Assembly: GCA_005881435.1 (NCBI GenBank)
Contig: VBHP01000092.1
Location: 1 to 51,939, forward strand
Length of the DNA stretch: 51,939 nt
Direction of reading: 5' to 3'
DNA from: Chloroflexota bacterium
GTDB lineage: Bacteria > Chloroflexota > Limnocylindria > P2-11E > CF-107
In this document: positions 20,116 to 28,089 of the stretch, piece by piece
Numbering within the stretch: position 1 is the first letter of the stretch
Layout: each line of letters opens with the position of its first letter
Made by a program: the position numbers and the translations under genes
Notes under the pieces: generated by a model
What the model was told of the DNA's origin: nothing
What the model saw: the letters and a program-made list of their open reading frames with translations, nothing else
Database searches by the model: none

Positions 20116-21693
20116 TCAGGGTCGCGGGGAGGGCGACGGCCGCGACGACAGCCCCGGCGCCGGATCGCCCCCGTAGGTGCGCGGCGCATCGATCTCGACC
20201 GTCTTTCGGATGACCGCGCTGGCCGCGCGTCCCTCCGTGAGCGCGTAGAGCTCGAGGGTGAACGGCCCGCGGATCGCGGGCGCGACGAAGGGAACGAGAT
20301 AGCTGGAGGACGGGCCGGGCTTCGCGGCACCGACCGGAAGCGCGCCCTCGGAGATGACGCGGCTGGTGCGATCGATCACCCGCCAGCCGAGCTGTAGCTG
20401 CGTCACGGCGGCGAGATCCGCGAGCGGCGTGAAGGTCACGATCGCGGCCGAGGCTTCATCGCGGTGCAGCACCGAGGAGATCGAAACCCCCAGCGAGACC
20501 AGGAACGGTGCGTGCGAGCGGACGGTCATCGACGCCGTCGGCGCGCCCACCGATGCGAGCGCGCCGTTGGCGCGATCGGCCAAGCCGAATGTGACCTTGT
20601 AGTCGCCGGCCGTCGCGGGCATGTCGATCACGATCGGATAGTCGACCGCCTTGCCCACGCCGATGTCCCACAGTGGCAAGTGCGCCGATCGCCCGACGAT
20701 CTTGCCGCCGGCATCGGCCATCTCCCACATCAAGGTGAACGGGTCCGGATCGTTGAGGCGCCAATCGTTGGGGCCGAGGTTCGTCAGGCGGATCGTCTGC
20801 ACCAGGGGGCGCCCGGCGGTCGCGCTGACGGGCTGCTGCGGCACCGCGTAGGTCACGTTGGTCGGGCTGGCGAGCGCGTTCGCGTACACCAGCGACCCGA
20901 TGCTCTGGATCAGATCGATCGCCTCATCCTCCGGCGAATCCCACGTCATCGCGACCACCACCACCGGGTCGCCGGCTTTGCCGTAGATCACGCCGGCGTC
21001 GTGCGTGGCGAAACCGAGGTTGCCGGTCTTGTGCGCGACGACCGTCCCGGGTGGCAGCTGCGCGGGCAGCCGGTCGTTGATCTCCTGGCGCTCGAGGCGC
21101 TGCAGCATCCGATCGCTCGCGGCGCGCGACACGAGGGTGCGCTGCGCGAGCAGCGTGAAGAACGTGGCGATCGCCCGCGGCGACGCGACGTTGTCGTCGT
21201 TGGGGTCCTCCGCGAGCGTGAAGGGCTGGATCTTGAGCGCCGCGAGGGTGGTGTTGATCTCGTGCGCGCCCAGGATGCGCTGCAGCGCAAGGGCGGCGCC
21301 GTTGTCCGACACCGTGATCATCTGTTCCAACGCATCGTCGAGAGTCAGCGTCGTTCCGGCCGACTCGTACGAGCCGTCTTCGGTGACGTCCTCCGGCTCG
21401 ATCGTGATCGAATCCGTGTACCGCAGCGTGGCGGCATCGACACGGCGCTCGGCCTCGAGCAGGACGCCGAGCTTGTACAGCGATGCGGTGATGACCTCTT
21501 CATCCGGGTCGTGCTGATACAGGATCTTGCCGGTGACCCCGTCCTGGACCACGATGCCGGCGCCGCCGGAGAACGAGCTGATGCGACTATCGAGGAGGCT
21601 CGGCAGGCTGGCCGGCGCCGCCAGCGCGACGTGGGTCGTTGTCGCCGGAAGCGACAAAGCGATGGCGAGGACGACGGAGATCGTGCGCCGCAC
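20116..21693 (-). CDS. Secreted class A beta-lactamase-like serine hydrolase with C-terminal Ig-like region
   Basis: This 525-residue protein has a signal peptide (1-26, cut near ALA-AP). The penicillin-binding fold covers about 40-290: S71-x-x-K74 in ASLYKLGV, S129-D130-N131 in TVSDNG, a possible general base E162 in an omega-like loop, and K222-T-G. All class A motifs are present in order. Residues 300-490 read as two beta-sandwich modules that class A enzymes lack, and the end is Ser/Pro-rich. It could inactivate beta-lactams or act on cell-wall peptides. It starts 36 bases after ybeY, so it may be the last gene of that operon. Confidence 0.85.
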   Translation of the reverse strand: MRRTISVVLAIALSLPATTTHVALAAPASLPSLLDSRISSFSGGAGIVVQDGVTGKILYQHDPDEEVITASLYKLGVLLEAERRVDAATLRYTDSITIEPEDVTEDGSYESAGTTLTLDDALEQMITVSDNGAALALQRILGAHEINTTLAALKIQPFTLAEDPNDDNVASPRAIATFFTLLAQRTLVSRAASDRMLQRLERQEINDRLPAQLPPGTVVAHKTGNLGFATHDAGVIYGKAGDPVVVVAMTWDSPEDEAIDLIQSIGSLVYANALASPTNVTYAVPQQPVSATAGRPLVQTIRLTNLGPNDWRLNDPDPFTLMWEMADAGGKIVGRSAHLPLWDIGVGKAVDYPIVIDMPATAGDYKVTFGLADRANGALASVGAPTASMTVRSHAPFLVSLGVSISSVLHRDEASAAIVTFTPLADLAAVTQLQLGWRVIDRTSRVISEGALPVGAAKPGPSSSYLVPFVAPAIRGPFTLELYALTEGRAASAVIRKTVEIDAPRTYGGDPAPGLSSRPSPSPRP

Positions 21694-21729
21694 TTCAGAA
21701 CCTATTCCCTCAACGCCGGCCCGATTGTT

Positions 21730-22233
21730 TCAGTGTTCCGGCCGGCCGTGTCCTCTCGACTTCTTAAGAATCTGCCGCGCCTCCCGCACGGCCTGTTCGC
21801 CCAGGCGTCGCATCTCGCGGTAGCCCCTCGGCGTGTCGTCCTCATATCCGATCAGATGCAGGGCCCCGTGTGCGGCGAGGAACGCAATTTCCTCTTTCAC
21901 CGTCCACCGCCGACGCTTGGATTGCCGTCTCGCCTGCTCCGGAGAGAGGACGATGTCGCCGAGCTCGAGGGAGCCGTCCACGCCGCGCTCGAGGTGTCGC
22001 GCCACGGCAGCGCCGCGCACGTCGGGCGGGAGCGTCGGTCCGAACGAGAGCACGTCGGTGACCCGGTCCTGACCACGGTGACGCGCGTTGAGACCACGGA
22101 TCTCTTCGTCGTCGACGAACGCGAGCGTCAGCTCCGTATCGGTGCTGAGCCGCGCCGGCAACAGCGCGACGCGGATCGCACGGCGCGCCAGACGGACGTC
22201 CGCGGGTGCTGCTCCGACGACGCGGAGGCGCAG
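21730..22233 (-). CDS. ybeY: Endoribonuclease YbeY / 16S rRNA maturation factor, probable CTG start
   Basis: YbeY is a metal-dependent RNase for 16S rRNA 3' end maturation and ribosome quality control. RVTDVLSF, LELGDIVLSPEQARRQ and AAHGALHLIGYEDD are family blocks. The zinc motif is normally HxxxHxxxxxH; here it is H122, H126 and D132, so the third ligand is aspartate. No ATG, GTG or TTG lies between the upstream stop (22241) and conserved sequence. CTG at 22233 gives MRLRVVGAAPADV and 167 residues, the normal length. The only canonical start, at 22365, adds 44 Arg/Ser-rich residues and overlaps the 7TM-HD gene by 125 bases. Confidence 0.8.
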   Translation of the reverse strand: MRLRVVGAAPADVRLARRAIRVALLPARLSTDTELTLAFVDDEEIRGLNARHRGQDRVTDVLSFGPTLPPDVRGAAVARHLERGVDGSLELGDIVLSPEQARRQSKRRRWTVKEEIAFLAAHGALHLIGYEDDTPRGYREMRRLGEQAVREARQILKKSRGHGRPEH

Positions 22234-22240
22234 GTCGCCG

Positions 22241-24370
22241 CTAGGACCGCGTGCCGGTGCGAGCGGCCAGCGGCGTGATGCGATCCTCCGGATACGGAAT
22301 GCGCTCGTGGTACACGCCGACGAGCAACTCGACGAACGCGGCCTTGATCTTCTGGATGTCGGCAAGCGTCAGGTCGCACTCCTCCAGCTGTCCCTCGTCG
22401 AGTCGCTCCTCGACAATCTTGTCGACCATGCGGCGGATCTCGTCCGGCGTCTTCGCCGGCAGCGATCGCACCGAGGCCTCGACGCCGTCGGCGAGCGCGA
22501 CGATGCCGGCCTCGCGGGTCCGGGGCTTCGGTCCGGGATAGCGGTAGGCGTCCACGTCTTTGACCTCGCCGCGCGCGAGCGCCTGCTGGTAGAAGAACTT
22601 CACCACCGCGGTGCCGTGGTGGCCGGGGATCATCTCGCGGATACGCTCCGGCAGGCCATAGCGATCGGCGAGCGCCAGGCCGTCGCGCACGTGCGCCGCG
22701 ACGATCTGGGCCGACACGAGCGGGTCGAGCTCGTCATGCGGATTCTTTTCGCCGGCCTGGTTCTCGATGAAGGCCGAGGGGTTCCGCATCTTGCCAATGT
22801 CGTGGTAGTACGCGCCCACGCGGGCCACGAGCGAGTCGGCCCCGATCATCTCCGCCGCCCGCTCGGCGAGGTTCGCGACCAGGAGCGCGTGGTGATACGT
22901 GCCCGGCGTGCGCAAGAGCAGCTGGCGCAGCAACGGATGGTTCGGATCCGCGAGCTCGCGGAGCTGGAACACCGTGGTGATGCGCGCGACGTGACCCAGT
23001 CCGACGATGCCGCCGAGCGCGAGCAGTCCGGCTCCCCCAGCGCCGACAACCGCGCCGCCGAAGAGCTGCAGGGCACCGAGCACGTCGGCCGTGTTCGAGG
23101 CCGGAAGGAAGCTCACGATGACACCGAGCGCGGCGACGGCGACGAATGCGGTGGCGCGGGCGAACTCGGCCGTGCTGGTTCCCCGCCGCAGGGTGGCGAT
23201 GCCGATGAGCGCAGGCAGCAGCACATACGCAACCAGCTCGACCTGCCCGCTCATCATCCCCACGTGCAACGCCGCGACCGTCTGCGTCACCGCGGCTGTG
23301 CGCGCGCCGACGAGCACGGACAGCGTCATGCCCAGCGCGGCGAAGGGGATGTAATAGACGGCGAGCGTGTGCCCCGGGATGAGCGCGCGTCCGAACGCGA
23401 CGGTGATGAGCAGCGCGCTGACGGCGACCGCCAGCTCGCGAGTGTTCTGCCAGACATCGGGCTGGAAGCGCTCGAGGTACAGCGTGAACATCGTCGACAC
23501 CAGCGCCGCCCACAGCATCAGCCCCAGCGCGCCCTTCCAGTCGACGCCGGCGCTGGACAGCCCTTCAGCGCGCAGCTTCTCCACGACCTGGAGCGTCACC
23601 GGCTCGCCGTCGCGCACGATCACCTCGTTCGCGAGCACCTGCACCACCACGGCGGGGGTGTTGTTGCGCGCGTCGAGCTGGGCGCGGTCGGTGGCCTGCT
23701 GGTCGAACGTCGTGTTCGGCACGATGTAGCGCTTCATGTACTCGGTCGCGACACGTCGCACGCGTGGGGTCCAGGTCGAGGGGAACGACTTCGGCGCGTC
23801 GGCCTTGGCTTGATCGACGTCCTCGGCCCGGATCTCCTGCGACAGGATCGAACGGAAGATGTCGGGAAGATCCTTGTTCAGCGCGGCCCATTCGTCCGGC
23901 GTCATGTCGATGGCGTCGGCGGCGACGGTCTGTCCCAGCTCGGCCTGCGAGACGGCGAGCTTGGCGTCGCGCGTGGCTTGCGCATCCGTGCGCGCGTGAT
24001 CGATGCGCGTGAGGCTCTGCGTCAGGGACGTTGCCTGCTGCGTCCCGACGGAGGGATCGCGGTGATAGAGCTTGCTCACCGCGTCGGCGGCGCTGTCGCG
24101 GGCCTTCTGCGTCAGCGCGTCGCTCACGAAGGTGACCGATCGCGGCGCGCGCACCGTCTGCGTCGCGACCTCGCCGACGCCATACCCCGCGACCGCGGGA
24201 GGCGTGAACAGCAGCAGCGCCGCAGTCAGGATGGCGATGATCGCGGTGGCCGCGGGCACCCGCAGCTGCGGCCGGCGCTCGAACGCCTCTTCGACCGCGG
24301 TCACGATCGCGCGGAGGCTGCTGCGCTGACGGGCCCGGAAACGGAGGAGCCGGAAACGATCGCCGATCAC
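22241..24370 (-). CDS. 7TM-HD family phosphohydrolase (PgpH-like, probable c-di-AMP phosphodiesterase)
   Basis: The 709-residue membrane protein has one N-terminal helix, an extracytoplasmic domain (about 65-330), seven helices (about 335-480) and a cytosolic HD domain (about 485-680). The metal site is in YHHALLVANLAERAAEM, YYHDIGKM and HHGTAVVKFF. This is the arrangement of PgpH, which in Firmicutes hydrolyses cyclic di-AMP. The position between phoH and ybeY is the usual one. The GTG start overlaps the phoH stop by four bases. Confidence 0.9.
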   Translation of the reverse strand: MIGDRFRLLRFRARQRSSLRAIVTAVEEAFERRPQLRVPAATAIIAILTAALLLFTPPAVAGYGVGEVATQTVRAPRSVTFVSDALTQKARDSAADAVSKLYHRDPSVGTQQATSLTQSLTRIDHARTDAQATRDAKLAVSQAELGQTVAADAIDMTPDEWAALNKDLPDIFRSILSQEIRAEDVDQAKADAPKSFPSTWTPRVRRVATEYMKRYIVPNTTFDQQATDRAQLDARNNTPAVVVQVLANEVIVRDGEPVTLQVVEKLRAEGLSSAGVDWKGALGLMLWAALVSTMFTLYLERFQPDVWQNTRELAVAVSALLITVAFGRALIPGHTLAVYYIPFAALGMTLSVLVGARTAAVTQTVAALHVGMMSGQVELVAYVLLPALIGIATLRRGTSTAEFARATAFVAVAALGVIVSFLPASNTADVLGALQLFGGAVVGAGGAGLLALGGIVGLGHVARITTVFQLRELADPNHPLLRQLLLRTPGTYHHALLVANLAERAAEMIGADSLVARVGAYYHDIGKMRNPSAFIENQAGEKNPHDELDPLVSAQIVAAHVRDGLALADRYGLPERIREMIPGHHGTAVVKFFYQQALARGEVKDVDAYRYPGPKPRTREAGIVALADGVEASVRSLPAKTPDEIRRMVDKIVEERLDEGQLEECDLTLADIQKIKAAFVELLVGVYHERIPYPEDRITPLAARTGTRS

Positions 24371-25347
24371 TTGCCGGCCTGTTGCTTCTCGTAGGCGTCG
24401 TACGCCTTGACGATGCGCGTCACCAGCTCGTGGCGGACGACGTCGCGGTGGGTGAATTCGACGAAGCCGATGCCGGACACGCCCTTGAGGATCTCGCGGG
24501 CGACGATTAGGCCCGACGGCGCTCCCGTGGGCAGGTCGATCTGAGTGATGTCGCCGGTCACGACCGCCTGGGAGCCGTACCCGATGCGCGTGAGGAACAT
24601 CTTCATCTGTTGCGGGGTCGTGTTCTGTGCCTCGTCCAGAATGATGAACGCTTCGTTCAAGGTCCGGCCGCGCATGAAGGCCAGCGGTGCGATCTCGATC
24701 TCCGCGCGTTCCTGTGAGCGCGCGAAGCGCTCCGGAGGCATCAGCTCGTACAGCGCGTCGTAGAGCGGTCGCAGGTACGGGTCCATCTTTTGCTCCAGCT
24801 CGCCCGGAAGGAACCCCAGCCGCTCCCCAGCCTCGACGGCGGGCCGCGTCAGGATGATCCGCGTGACCTTGCGCTCGCGCAGCGCGTTCACGGCCATGGC
24901 CACGGCGAGGAGACTCTTGCCCGTCCCGGCGGGCCCAATGGAGAAGACGAGGTCATGCCGCCGCATCGCCTCGATGTACTGCGCCTGCGTGGGCGACTGC
25001 GGCAAAAGCCGGCGGCCGCGCACGGTCGTGGCGATGGTCTGACGCAGCTGGTCCGGGGTGGCCGGCTCGGCCTGTTGCGCGTCGTCGATCAGGCGCTCGA
25101 GCGCCGGGGCGCGAAGGTTGTCTTCCTTCTCCGAGATCGCGCGCATCGCCGCGACGACATCCGAGGCGCGCGCCACCTGCGCCGCGTCGCCGCTGATGCG
25201 CAGCTCGGCACCCCGCGCCACGACCTTCACGCCAAAGGCGCGCTCGACACGCTCGAGATTCCGCTCCTGGTCGCCGGTCACGAACATCATCTCTTCGGGA
25301 TCGGGAATCAGGATCACGATCGACGAGCGATCCGCCTCCAATGCCAT
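24367..25347 (-). CDS. phoH: PhoH-family ATPase
   Basis: The 326-residue P-loop ATPase has an N-terminal KH-like RNA-binding segment (about 18-75) and a PhoH domain. Walker A is GPAGTGKSLLA and Walker B is AFIILDEAQN, followed by TGDITQIDLP. In many bacteria phoH sits next to ybeY and rRNA maturation genes, so a role in RNA metabolism is likely. The ATG is three bases after the yqeY stop. Confidence 0.93.
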   Translation of the reverse strand: MALEADRSSIVILIPDPEEMMFVTGDQERNLERVERAFGVKVVARGAELRISGDAAQVARASDVVAAMRAISEKEDNLRAPALERLIDDAQQAEPATPDQLRQTIATTVRGRRLLPQSPTQAQYIEAMRRHDLVFSIGPAGTGKSLLAVAMAVNALRERKVTRIILTRPAVEAGERLGFLPGELEQKMDPYLRPLYDALYELMPPERFARSQERAEIEIAPLAFMRGRTLNEAFIILDEAQNTTPQQMKMFLTRIGYGSQAVVTGDITQIDLPTGAPSGLIVAREILKGVSGIGFVEFTHRDVVRHELVTRIVKAYDAYEKQQAGK

Positions 25348-25350
25348 GGC

Positions 25351-25797
25351 CTACGCGCCTCCCTTGGCCAGAAGCTCGCCGACGACCGAGGCGACGACCT
25401 TGCCGTCGGCTTGGCCGCGCATCTCCGGCATGAGTCTTTGCATGACCTTCCCTTGGTCCGCGGGAGACTTCGCGCCGACCGCGGCGATCGCCGCGCGGGC
25501 GCGATCCGCGATCGCGTCACGCGAGAGCTGCGTCGGAAGGTACGACTCGATCACGACGAGCTCGGATTTTTCACGCGCCACGATCTCCGGTCGCGAGGAC
25601 ATCGTTTCCATCGCCTCGCGACGCATCTTGGCTTGCTTCTGCAGCACACCGACGACGTCGGCGTCGGCGAGCGAGGACGATTGCTTCTCGACCTCGACGT
25701 TGTGCACGCCGGCGAGGATGAGTCGAAGGGTGTCGCGGCGCGTCGCATCCTGCGCTTTCATGGCCGTGCGCAGGTCCGCTTCGAGCCGCTCTTTCAG
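25351..25797 (-). CDS. yqeY: GatB/YqeY domain protein, probable CTG start
   Basis: YqeY resembles the tail domain of the GatB amidotransferase; its exact role is unknown. LKERLEADLRTAMKAQD at the N-terminus, IESYLPTQLSRDAI and GKVMQRLMPEMRGQADGKVV are family blocks. After the rpsU stop (25823) there is no ATG, GTG or TTG before LKERLEADL. CTG at 25797 gives MKERLEADLRTAM and 148 residues, the normal length. An ATT at 25812, three bases after GGGAG, is the other option. Canonical starts exist only inside rpsU (ATG at 25878) or too late (ATG at 25761). Confidence 0.82.
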   Translation of the reverse strand: MKERLEADLRTAMKAQDATRRDTLRLILAGVHNVEVEKQSSSLADADVVGVLQKQAKMRREAMETMSSRPEIVAREKSELVVIESYLPTQLSRDAIADRARAAIAAVGAKSPADQGKVMQRLMPEMRGQADGKVVASVVGELLAKGGA

Positions 25798-25822
25798 AGT
25801 GGCGACTTGAATCGGCTCCCGC

Positions 25823-25990
25823 CTAGCGCTTGCGCCGCTTGGCCTCCTTGCGCTTGCGGCGCGCGGATGGCTTCTCATAGCGCTCGCGGCGCCGCGCCTC
25901 GGCAAGGATGCCAGCCTGTTGGATCTTCTTATTGAAGCGCCGGAGAGCGCTCTCGAAGCTCTCACCGTCGCCGACGATGACCTCTGCCAT
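25823..25990 (-). CDS. rpsU: 30S ribosomal protein S21
   Basis: The 55-residue basic protein has the S21 N-terminus [20 protein letters not shown], then [16 protein letters not shown] and a Lys/Arg tail. It helps base pairing between the 16S rRNA 3' end and mRNA leaders. It heads the rpsU-yqeY-phoH-7TM/HD-ybeY operon. GGGGGTGAG lies about a dozen bases before the ATG. It begins 36 bases after the terminator of the HIT gene. Confidence 0.95.
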   Translation of the reverse strand: MAEVIVGDGESFESALRRFNKKIQQAGILAEARRRERYEKPSARRKRKEAKRRKR

Positions 25991-26026
25991 GTGGGACCGA
26001 ACTCACCCCCGCTCTATTTCCAGACA

Positions 26027-26060
26027 GAAGAAAAACCGCTCCCAGCGCGGGAGGCGGCTT
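26027..26060 (-). terminator. Intrinsic terminator after the HIT-family gene
   Basis: On the minus strand a GC-rich stem, GCCGCCTCCC pairing with GGGAGCGG across GCGCT with one bulge, is followed by TTTTTCTT. It ends HIT transcription and separates it from rpsU. The rest of the 130-base gap shows nothing further. Confidence 0.7.
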
Positions 26061-26120
26061 TCGAATGATATGCGCCGGAATCCCGAGCAGGCAACGCCTG
26101 GTAGGTAGCACTTTTACCGC

Positions 26121-26465
26121 TTAGCCCGGCGGCCAGGCGAAGGGACGACCAGCGAGAACGTGGAAATGAAGGTGCGGGACGGACTGGCCGGCGTCGGGCC
26201 CGCTGTTGGCGACAACCCGAAATCCTTGACGGCCGTATCCCGCATCCCTCGCCACCCGTGCCGCGGCAAGAGCGAGCAGCCCGACGAGGCGCGGCTCGCG
26301 CGCCTCCACGAGCGAGGCGATGTGCTCGCGCGGGATCACCAGGACGTGCAGCGGCGCGCGCGGATTCGCATCCTTGAACGCGACGACATCATCGTCCTGA
26401 TGCACGATCTCGCTGCTCACATCACCCGCGGCGATCTTGCAGAAGATGCAGTTCGGGTCGCGCAC
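26121..26465 (-). CDS. HIT-family nucleotide hydrolase (HinT-like)
   Basis: The 114-residue protein begins RDPNCIFCKIAAGDV and carries the histidine triad HLHFHVL (His-x-His-x-His) near residue 98. HinT proteins hydrolyse adenosine phosphoramidates; the partner zinc residues (two Cys in CIFC) are present as in the common bacterial form. The start is a GTG at 26465. It is only 17 bases from the plsY start on the other strand, and both promoters must fit in that space or inside the coding regions. No ribosome binding site is visible. Confidence 0.93.
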   Translation of the reverse strand: MRDPNCIFCKIAAGDVSSEIVHQDDDVVAFKDANPRAPLHVLVIPREHIASLVEAREPRLVGLLALAAARVARDAGYGRQGFRVVANSGPDAGQSVPHLHFHVLAGRPFAWPPG

Positions 26466-26470
26466 GCGCC

Positions 26471-26477
26471 TACCCTA
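26471..26477. promoter_or_regulatory. Overlapping divergent -10 boxes for the HIT and plsY genes
   Basis: TACCCT at 26471-26476 on the plus strand lies exactly six bases before the plsY GTG. Its mirror, TAGGGT on the minus strand (26477-26472), lies exactly six bases before the HIT GTG. Both fit TANNNT boxes of leaderless transcripts and share five base pairs. Confidence 0.5.
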
Positions 26478-26482
26478 CCAGC

Positions 26483-27157
26483 GTGCCGCCGCCGCTCTTC
26501 CTGATCGCGGCCTATCTGGTCGCGTCCGTCTCGGGTCCGCAGCTTGTGGCGCGGATGCATGGCGTCGATCTGCATCGGGTCGGCACGCGCAACCTCGGCG
26601 GCAGCAACCTGACGCGGAACGCCGGCGTAATCGCTGGCGTCACCGGTGGTCTGATCGACGCGTTGAAGCCGCCGGTCGCGATGCTGCTGTCACGCGCGCT
26701 GGGTGCCGACCACGCCACCGAGATCGCCTGCGGCGTCGTCGCGATCGCCGCGCAGCAGTGGCCGATCTGGCATCGTTTCGACGGTGGCCGCGGCAACGCA
26801 CCGATGTTCGCGTTGCTGATCGCGCTGTCGCTGCGTGCTGCCGCGATCGCGTCGCTGTTCGTCTTCGCCGGGCTGCTTATCGCGCGGCGCGAGAAGCGCA
26901 ACGAAAGCCTGCTGTGGACCGTCGGCACGCCGGTCGGGATCCTGTTCGGATTTCTGGCCTATCCGCTCATCGCCGCCTGGCTCGGCGCCGGACGTGATGT
27001 CGTGCTGGCGAGCTCCGTCGCGGTCGCGCTGGTGATCGTGCGGCGGCTCACCGCAGGTGTGCGAGAGGACCTCGAGCTCACGGATGACGTGGGGCGCGTG
27101 CTGGTGAACCGGCTGCTCTACGACCGAAGTGAGACACAGGTACGCGCGACGGACTGA
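26483..27157 (+). CDS. plsY: Divergent PlsY-like glycerol-3-phosphate acyltransferase
   Basis: PlsY moves an acyl group from acyl-phosphate to glycerol-3-phosphate in phospholipid synthesis. The 224-residue protein has five to six helices, and the three PlsY motifs can be traced in order but altered. GSGNIGATN is GTRNLGGSN (34-42), the D-x-x-K motif is IDALKP (58-63) with K62 kept, and GHNFP...GGKG is AQQWP...GGRG (90-104), which loses the His and changes Lys to Arg. It may be a weak or altered-specificity enzyme. The start is a GTG. Confidence 0.72.
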   Translation: MPPPLFLIAAYLVASVSGPQLVARMHGVDLHRVGTRNLGGSNLTRNAGVIAGVTGGLIDALKPPVAMLLSRALGADHATEIACGVVAIAAQQWPIWHRFDGGRGNAPMFALLIALSLRAAAIASLFVFAGLLIARREKRNESLLWTVGTPVGILFGFLAYPLIAAWLGAGRDVVLASSVAVALVIVRRLTAGVREDLELTDDVGRVLVNRLLYDRSETQVRATD

Positions 27158-27169
27158 GCGTGGCGCCGC

Positions 27170-28060
27170 TCACGGGACGTACTCGAACGAGAGCGTCTTT
27201 CCGGTCAGCGCGTCGATCTTCACCGTCACGCCGTAGGCTTTGAACGAATCCCCCGGGCCGGAGACCTTCTGCAGGACGGTCACCCACCACGCCGCGCCAA
27301 CGGTGCCCAAGCCGCCCTGCATCGGGGCGGTGGCGCTCTCCTCCCCGAGACGCTGCTCCAACCAGCGGCGAAAGCCATCGTCGGCGAGGGCGGCGTCGAG
27401 CGCCTGCCCGGGCGTGATGAATCCGCCGGTGAGCCGGATTGTGGCCTTGACCGTGATCAGATCGACGGCCGCGAGCGTGCCCATCGGGAATATGGCCGTG
27501 ATCTCGCTCTCGCCATCCGGAGCCCGCCCCCGGCCAGCCTGCACGTTGCCGACGCCATCCCATCCGGCACGCAGCATGAGCGTGTCGTGAGCAGCCAGCT
27601 GATTGATGCGGACGTCCATGGTGCAGATCGGTCCGCCCCCGCCACCGGCGTAGTTCTGCCATGCCGACTCGGGAATGAACACGAACTCTGCGAGATCGCC
27701 GTCGAGCCATCGCTTCTTCCAGTCGTCGATACGGCCGCCCCAACTCTTGCCGGCCGGAGCCGTCGGAGGCTTGGCGCTGATGTGTGCCGGGAAGTTGCAG
27801 CCGCCACCGACCCATGAGATCGGCATCGCGTTCGTGTTCTCGACCTTCGCGTCGACCCACACCACCTCGCCCGGCGCGTAAGTCTGTTGTGGAATCAAGA
27901 GCGTCAAGCGGACGCCGGCGCGCTCCGCCGCGACGGTGATCGGGTCACCGGGCCGCTGGCCTGGCCCAAGCGCGCTGCCGCAGGCCGACGTGAAGACGAT
28001 GACGAGGGCGACGACAAGGACGCTGCGATGCGCCACGATCTCCAAACGTCGCCACCCCAC
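27170..28060 (-). CDS. Probable lipoprotein of unknown function
   Basis: The N-terminus is a signal peptide with a lipobox-like FTSAC, giving Cys27 as the lipidated residue. The mature part begins after a Gly/Pro-rich linker, and residues 50-190 read as a beta-sandwich of the kind that binds or inhibits; two further cysteines are in GGGCNFP and GPICTMD. The C-terminal 90 residues have a PepSY-like end (VTVKIDALTGKTLSFEYVP). I know no family. The start is uncertain: GTG at 28060 or GTG at 28036, which has GGAG close before it. It lies 29 bases after rsmE and is probably the last gene of the dnaJ operon. Confidence 0.65.
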   Translation of the reverse strand: MGWRRLEIVAHRSVLVVALVIVFTSACGSALGPGQRPGDPITVAAERAGVRLTLLIPQQTYAPGEVVWVDAKVENTNAMPISWVGGGCNFPAHISAKPPTAPAGKSWGGRIDDWKKRWLDGDLAEFVFIPESAWQNYAGGGGGPICTMDVRINQLAAHDTLMLRAGWDGVGNVQAGRGRAPDGESEITAIFPMGTLAAVDLITVKATIRLTGGFITPGQALDAALADDGFRRWLEQRLGEESATAPMQGGLGTVGAAWWVTVLQKVSGPGDSFKAYGVTVKIDALTGKTLSFEYVP

Positions 28061-28089
28061 CGGGCGTTCCGCCGGGAGTCGATCCGCGG

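Noticed and set aside
22088-24394. 768-codon open frame on the plus strand, opposite the 7TM-HD gene
   Set aside because: It is Arg/Ala/Gly-rich without family motifs and mirrors a well-identified gene; long antisense frames are expected at this GC content.
25991-26120. Possible tRNA in the gap between rpsU and the HIT gene
   Set aside because: No cloverleaf or TTCRANYC-type T loop; the stem present is a terminator.
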